In this document: piece by piece, positions 11,761 through 13,955 of the stretch | Layout: every line of letters begins with the position of its first letter | Numbering within the stretch: position 1 is the stretch's first letter | NCBI GenBank assembly: GCA_900770835.1 | Contig: CAAGLQ010000041.1 | Span: 1-13,955, forward strand | DNA: 13,955 nt | Source of the DNA: an uncultured Parabacteroides sp. | Lineage (GTDB): Bacteria; Bacteroidota; Bacteroidia; Bacteroidales; Tannerellaceae | Direction: 5' to 3' | Translations under genes and position numbers: made by a program | Notes under the pieces: model-generated | Databases searched by the model: none | What the model saw: only the letters and a program-made list of their open reading frames with translations | Told to the model about the DNA's origin: nothing

Positions 11761-13955
11761 ATGAGAAGAATATTGATTCCATTGTGCCTAATGATAGGTA
11801 GCCATGTGGCAAGCGGGCAGCGGGCGTATCAGACGGAGAGTCCGGATCGCTTGTTCGTGGAGGGTAAGGAACTGTTTGGCCTGAAGAATTACTCGGGTTG
11901 TATCGACAAGCTGTCGGCTTATAAGCTGCAGGCGACTGACACGGATTTGATTCAAGAGGCGGACTATATGTTGGTTGCGGCTGCCTACGAGCAGGGACGG
12001 CCGAATGCGAAGGAGCTATTGGAGAGTTACTTGGAGGCTTATCCTGCTTCACGTCATGCGGATGAGGTGGCTTTCCTGATTGGTTCGACCTACTTTGGAG
12101 AAGGCTGGTACGCAGAGGCGGTCCAATGGTTCAACCGGTCGAATATCGACGTGCTTAGCGCGGAACAGCAGGAGGCGTATAGTTTCCGCTTGGCATACGC
12201 CTTGTTGCAACAAGAGGACTTGGAGAAAGCGAGAGGCTATTTCGCCCGTATCGCACAGATTGGCAAGCGTTACAAGGAGGCTTCGACCTACTACATGGCT
12301 TATATCGATTATGCGAAGGGACGTTATCCGGAGGCTTTGACGGCATTCAACCGTTTGAAGGATCACCAGGAGTTTAAGGAGCAATCGCTCTATTACATCA
12401 CGCAGATCTATTTTATCCAAAACAAGTATAGCAAGGTAATCAGCGAGGGTAAGCAACTGTTGGCAGCCTACCCGAACAGTCAGAATAATAGTGAGGTCTA
12501 TCGCATGATGGGTAACGCCTCCTACCATGTGGGTGAGGAGGCGCAGGCGATCGAGTGGTTGAGCAAGTATGTGGCCACTGCGGATAGCCCGTTGCGTGGC
12601 GATCTCTATCTTTTGGGCGTTTGCTATTTCAACAAGGGCGAGTATGCCAAGGCCGTGAACCAATTGGGCAAGACGGTCAGCACAGATGATGCCTTGACGC
12701 AAAACGCTTACATGTATTTGGGTCAAAGCTACTTGAAGTTAAAGGATAAGAACAATGCCCGCATGGCGTTTGAGTCTGCCGCTACGGCCTCTTACGACAG
12801 ACAGGTGAAAGAGGCAGCGATGTACAATTATGCCTTGTTGATTCATGAGACCAACTTCACGGGCTTTGGCGAGTCAGTTACGATCTTTGAGGATTTCTTG
12901 AATGATTTCCCCAACTCGCAATATGCCGACAAGGTGAATGACTATTTGGTGGAGACCTATATGACCACCAAGAACTACCAAGCTGCCCTCACTTCGATTG
13001 AGAAGATCAAGCAACCCAGCCGCAAGATTATGGAGGCGAAACAGGATATTCTCTTCCAGTTGGGTACACAGGCATTCGCCAACCAGCAGATGGAGGAGGC
13101 GATCAATCGTTTCAACCAGGCGATTGAGTTGGGTGCCTACAAAGAAGAATCACGCAATGAGGCCTACTTCTGGCGAGGCGAGTCCTATTACCGGTTGGGT
13201 GATTATCGTCAGGCCATTTCCGACTATCGCATCTATCTGAACAATACCCGCCAACGCAATACGGATATGTATGCCTTGGCTCATTATAACTTGGGCTATA
13301 GCTACTTCAAGGAGAAAGACTATGACGAGGCCTTAAATCGCTTCCGCCAGTATATCAACTTGGAGAGCAACCAGCAATCCACGGCTTATGCCGATGCCTA
13401 CAACCGTATTGGCGACTGCCTCTTCCACAATCGACAGTTTGCGTTGGCGGAGGAGCAATATAGTCGTGCCGCTCAATTGCAACCCTCAGCCGGAGATTAC
13501 GCCCTCTATCAGAAAGGTTTCGTGATGGGTCTGCAAAAAGATTACAAAGGGAAGATCAACATGATGGATCAGTTGATCCGTGAGTTTCCCAACTCTTCTT
13601 ATGTGGATGATGCCCTGTTTGAGAAGGGACGTGCCTACGTGTTGTTAGACAATAACAGCTCCGCTGCCCGCACGTTTGAGCAGTTGGTGAAGCAATACCC
13701 GCAAAGCGCACTTTCGTCGAAAGCCGGTATTCAGTTGGGTTTGATCTATTTCAACGAGGGTGATATGGATCGGGCAGCCGAGGCTTACAAAGCTGTGATC
13801 CGTAACTATCCGGGAAGCGATGAAGCAAAGGTGGCTTTGCAAGACTTGAAATCGGTCTATGTGGAGCAGAACAATGTGAACGCATACGCGGACTATGTGA
13901 ACTCCTTGGGTGGCAATGTCCATTTGGAGGTGAGCGAGCAGGATTCCTTGACCTA
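11761..13955 (+). CDS. Exported tetratricopeptide-repeat protein (3' end outside window)
   Basis: The frame is open from ATG 11761 to the window end (731 complete codons), so the full protein is longer, probably around 1000 residues. MRRILIPLCLMIGSHVASG reads as a signal peptide, with likely cleavage after the SHVASG region, so the protein is periplasmic or attached to the outer membrane. The rest is a long array of TPR and Sel1/BamD-like units, for example AFLIGSTYFGEGWYAEAV, YLLGVCYFNKGEYAKAV and GRAYVLLDNNSSAARTFEQL. Long arrays of this kind are common in Bacteroidales and act as scaffolds for envelope complexes. A specific partner is not known to me. AAAAGGAG lies just before the chosen ATG. 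An in-frame ATG at 11725 would put charged residues before the signal peptide and is less likely. It is GC-richer than the glycan genes and probably a conserved flank. Confidence 0.9.
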   Translation, partial: MRRILIPLCLMIGSHVASGQRAYQTESPDRLFVEGKELFGLKNYSGCIDKLSAYKLQATDTDLIQEADYMLVAAAYEQGRPNAKELLESYLEAYPASRHADEVAFLIGSTYFGEGWYAEAVQWFNRSNIDVLSAEQQEAYSFRLAYALLQQEDLEKARGYFARIAQIGKRYKEASTYYMAYIDYAKGRYPEALTAFNRLKDHQEFKEQSLYYITQIYFIQNKYSKVISEGKQLLAAYPNSQNNSEVYRMMGNASYHVGEEAQAIEWLSKYVATADSPLRGDLYLLGVCYFNKGEYAKAVNQLGKTVSTDDALTQNAYMYLGQSYLKLKDKNNARMAFESAATASYDRQVKEAAMYNYALLIHETNFTGFGESVTIFEDFLNDFPNSQYADKVNDYLVETYMTTKNYQAALTSIEKIKQPSRKIMEAKQDILFQLGTQAFANQQMEEAINRFNQAIELGAYKEESRNEAYFWRGESYYRLGDYRQAISDYRIYLNNTRQRNTDMYALAHYNLGYSYFKEKDYDEALNRFRQYINLESNQQSTAYADAYNRIGDCLFHNRQFALAEEQYSRAAQLQPSAGDYALYQKGFVMGLQKDYKGKINMMDQLIREFPNSSYVDDALFEKGRAYVLLDNNSSAARTFEQLVKQYPQSALSSKAGIQLGLIYFNEGDMDRAAEAYKAVIRNYPGSDEAKVALQDLKSVYVEQNNVNAYADYVNSLGGNVHLEVSEQDSLT

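Noticed and set aside
12049..12726. A 225-codon minus-strand frame inside the TPR gene.
   Set aside because: It is fully antisense to a strongly supported TPR coding sequence, has low-complexity composition and no promoter. Long antisense frames are common opposite GC-richer codons.

Overview
This window looks like part of a Bacteroidales chromosome, most likely Parabacteroides or a close relative. That placement is an inference from three things: recurrent TAnnTTTG promoter -7 boxes, protein families typical of gut Bacteroidales (a DUF6722-like peptide, an Rpn/PD-(D/E)XK protein with a GRAE tail, a long periplasmic TPR protein), and few recognisable Shine-Dalgarno sites.

Layout. Positions 1-1671 hold the 3' part of a large FAD plus iron-sulfur oxidase (D-lactate dehydrogenase type), closed by a hairpin terminator. 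A roughly 400-base gap follows, carrying four degenerate 21-bp tandem repeats and hairpins. Next come an antitoxin-like gene with its own promoter, a RelE/ParE-like toxin cut to 50 codons, and a 93-bp fragment of the 5' end of a flippase gene. Two tiny membrane-peptide genes follow, the first apparently leaderless, and then the intact flippase gene (wzx type). The glycan genes are glf (UDP-galactopyranose mutase), a GT2, a GT11 alpha-1,2-fucosyltransferase, a second GT2 and a GT6 glycosyltransferase of the ABO blood-group family. A 249-base (or, counting to the preferred start, 291-base) non-coding stretch, an Rpn-family nuclease and a GT4 glycosyltransferase complete the variable block. The window ends inside a long exported TPR protein.

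How the genes work together. The locus encodes assembly and membrane export of a surface glycan. glf predicts galactofuranose. GT11 followed by GT6 predicts an outer structure in which Fuc-alpha-1,2-Gal (the H antigen) is extended by alpha-1,3-GalNAc or Gal, giving a histo-blood-group A- or B-like determinant. No polymerase, initiating transferase or GDP-fucose synthesis gene is present, so those functions must lie elsewhere or the product is a short oligosaccharide.

The variable block sits between two more GC-rich, apparently housekeeping genes and shows clear signs of exchange: uneven base composition from gene to gene, a leftover 5' flippase fragment about 90% identical to the intact one, a broken toxin and an Rpn gene. 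The strongest candidates for follow-up are the predicted blood-group mimicry module and the recombination scar around positions 2480-3095.
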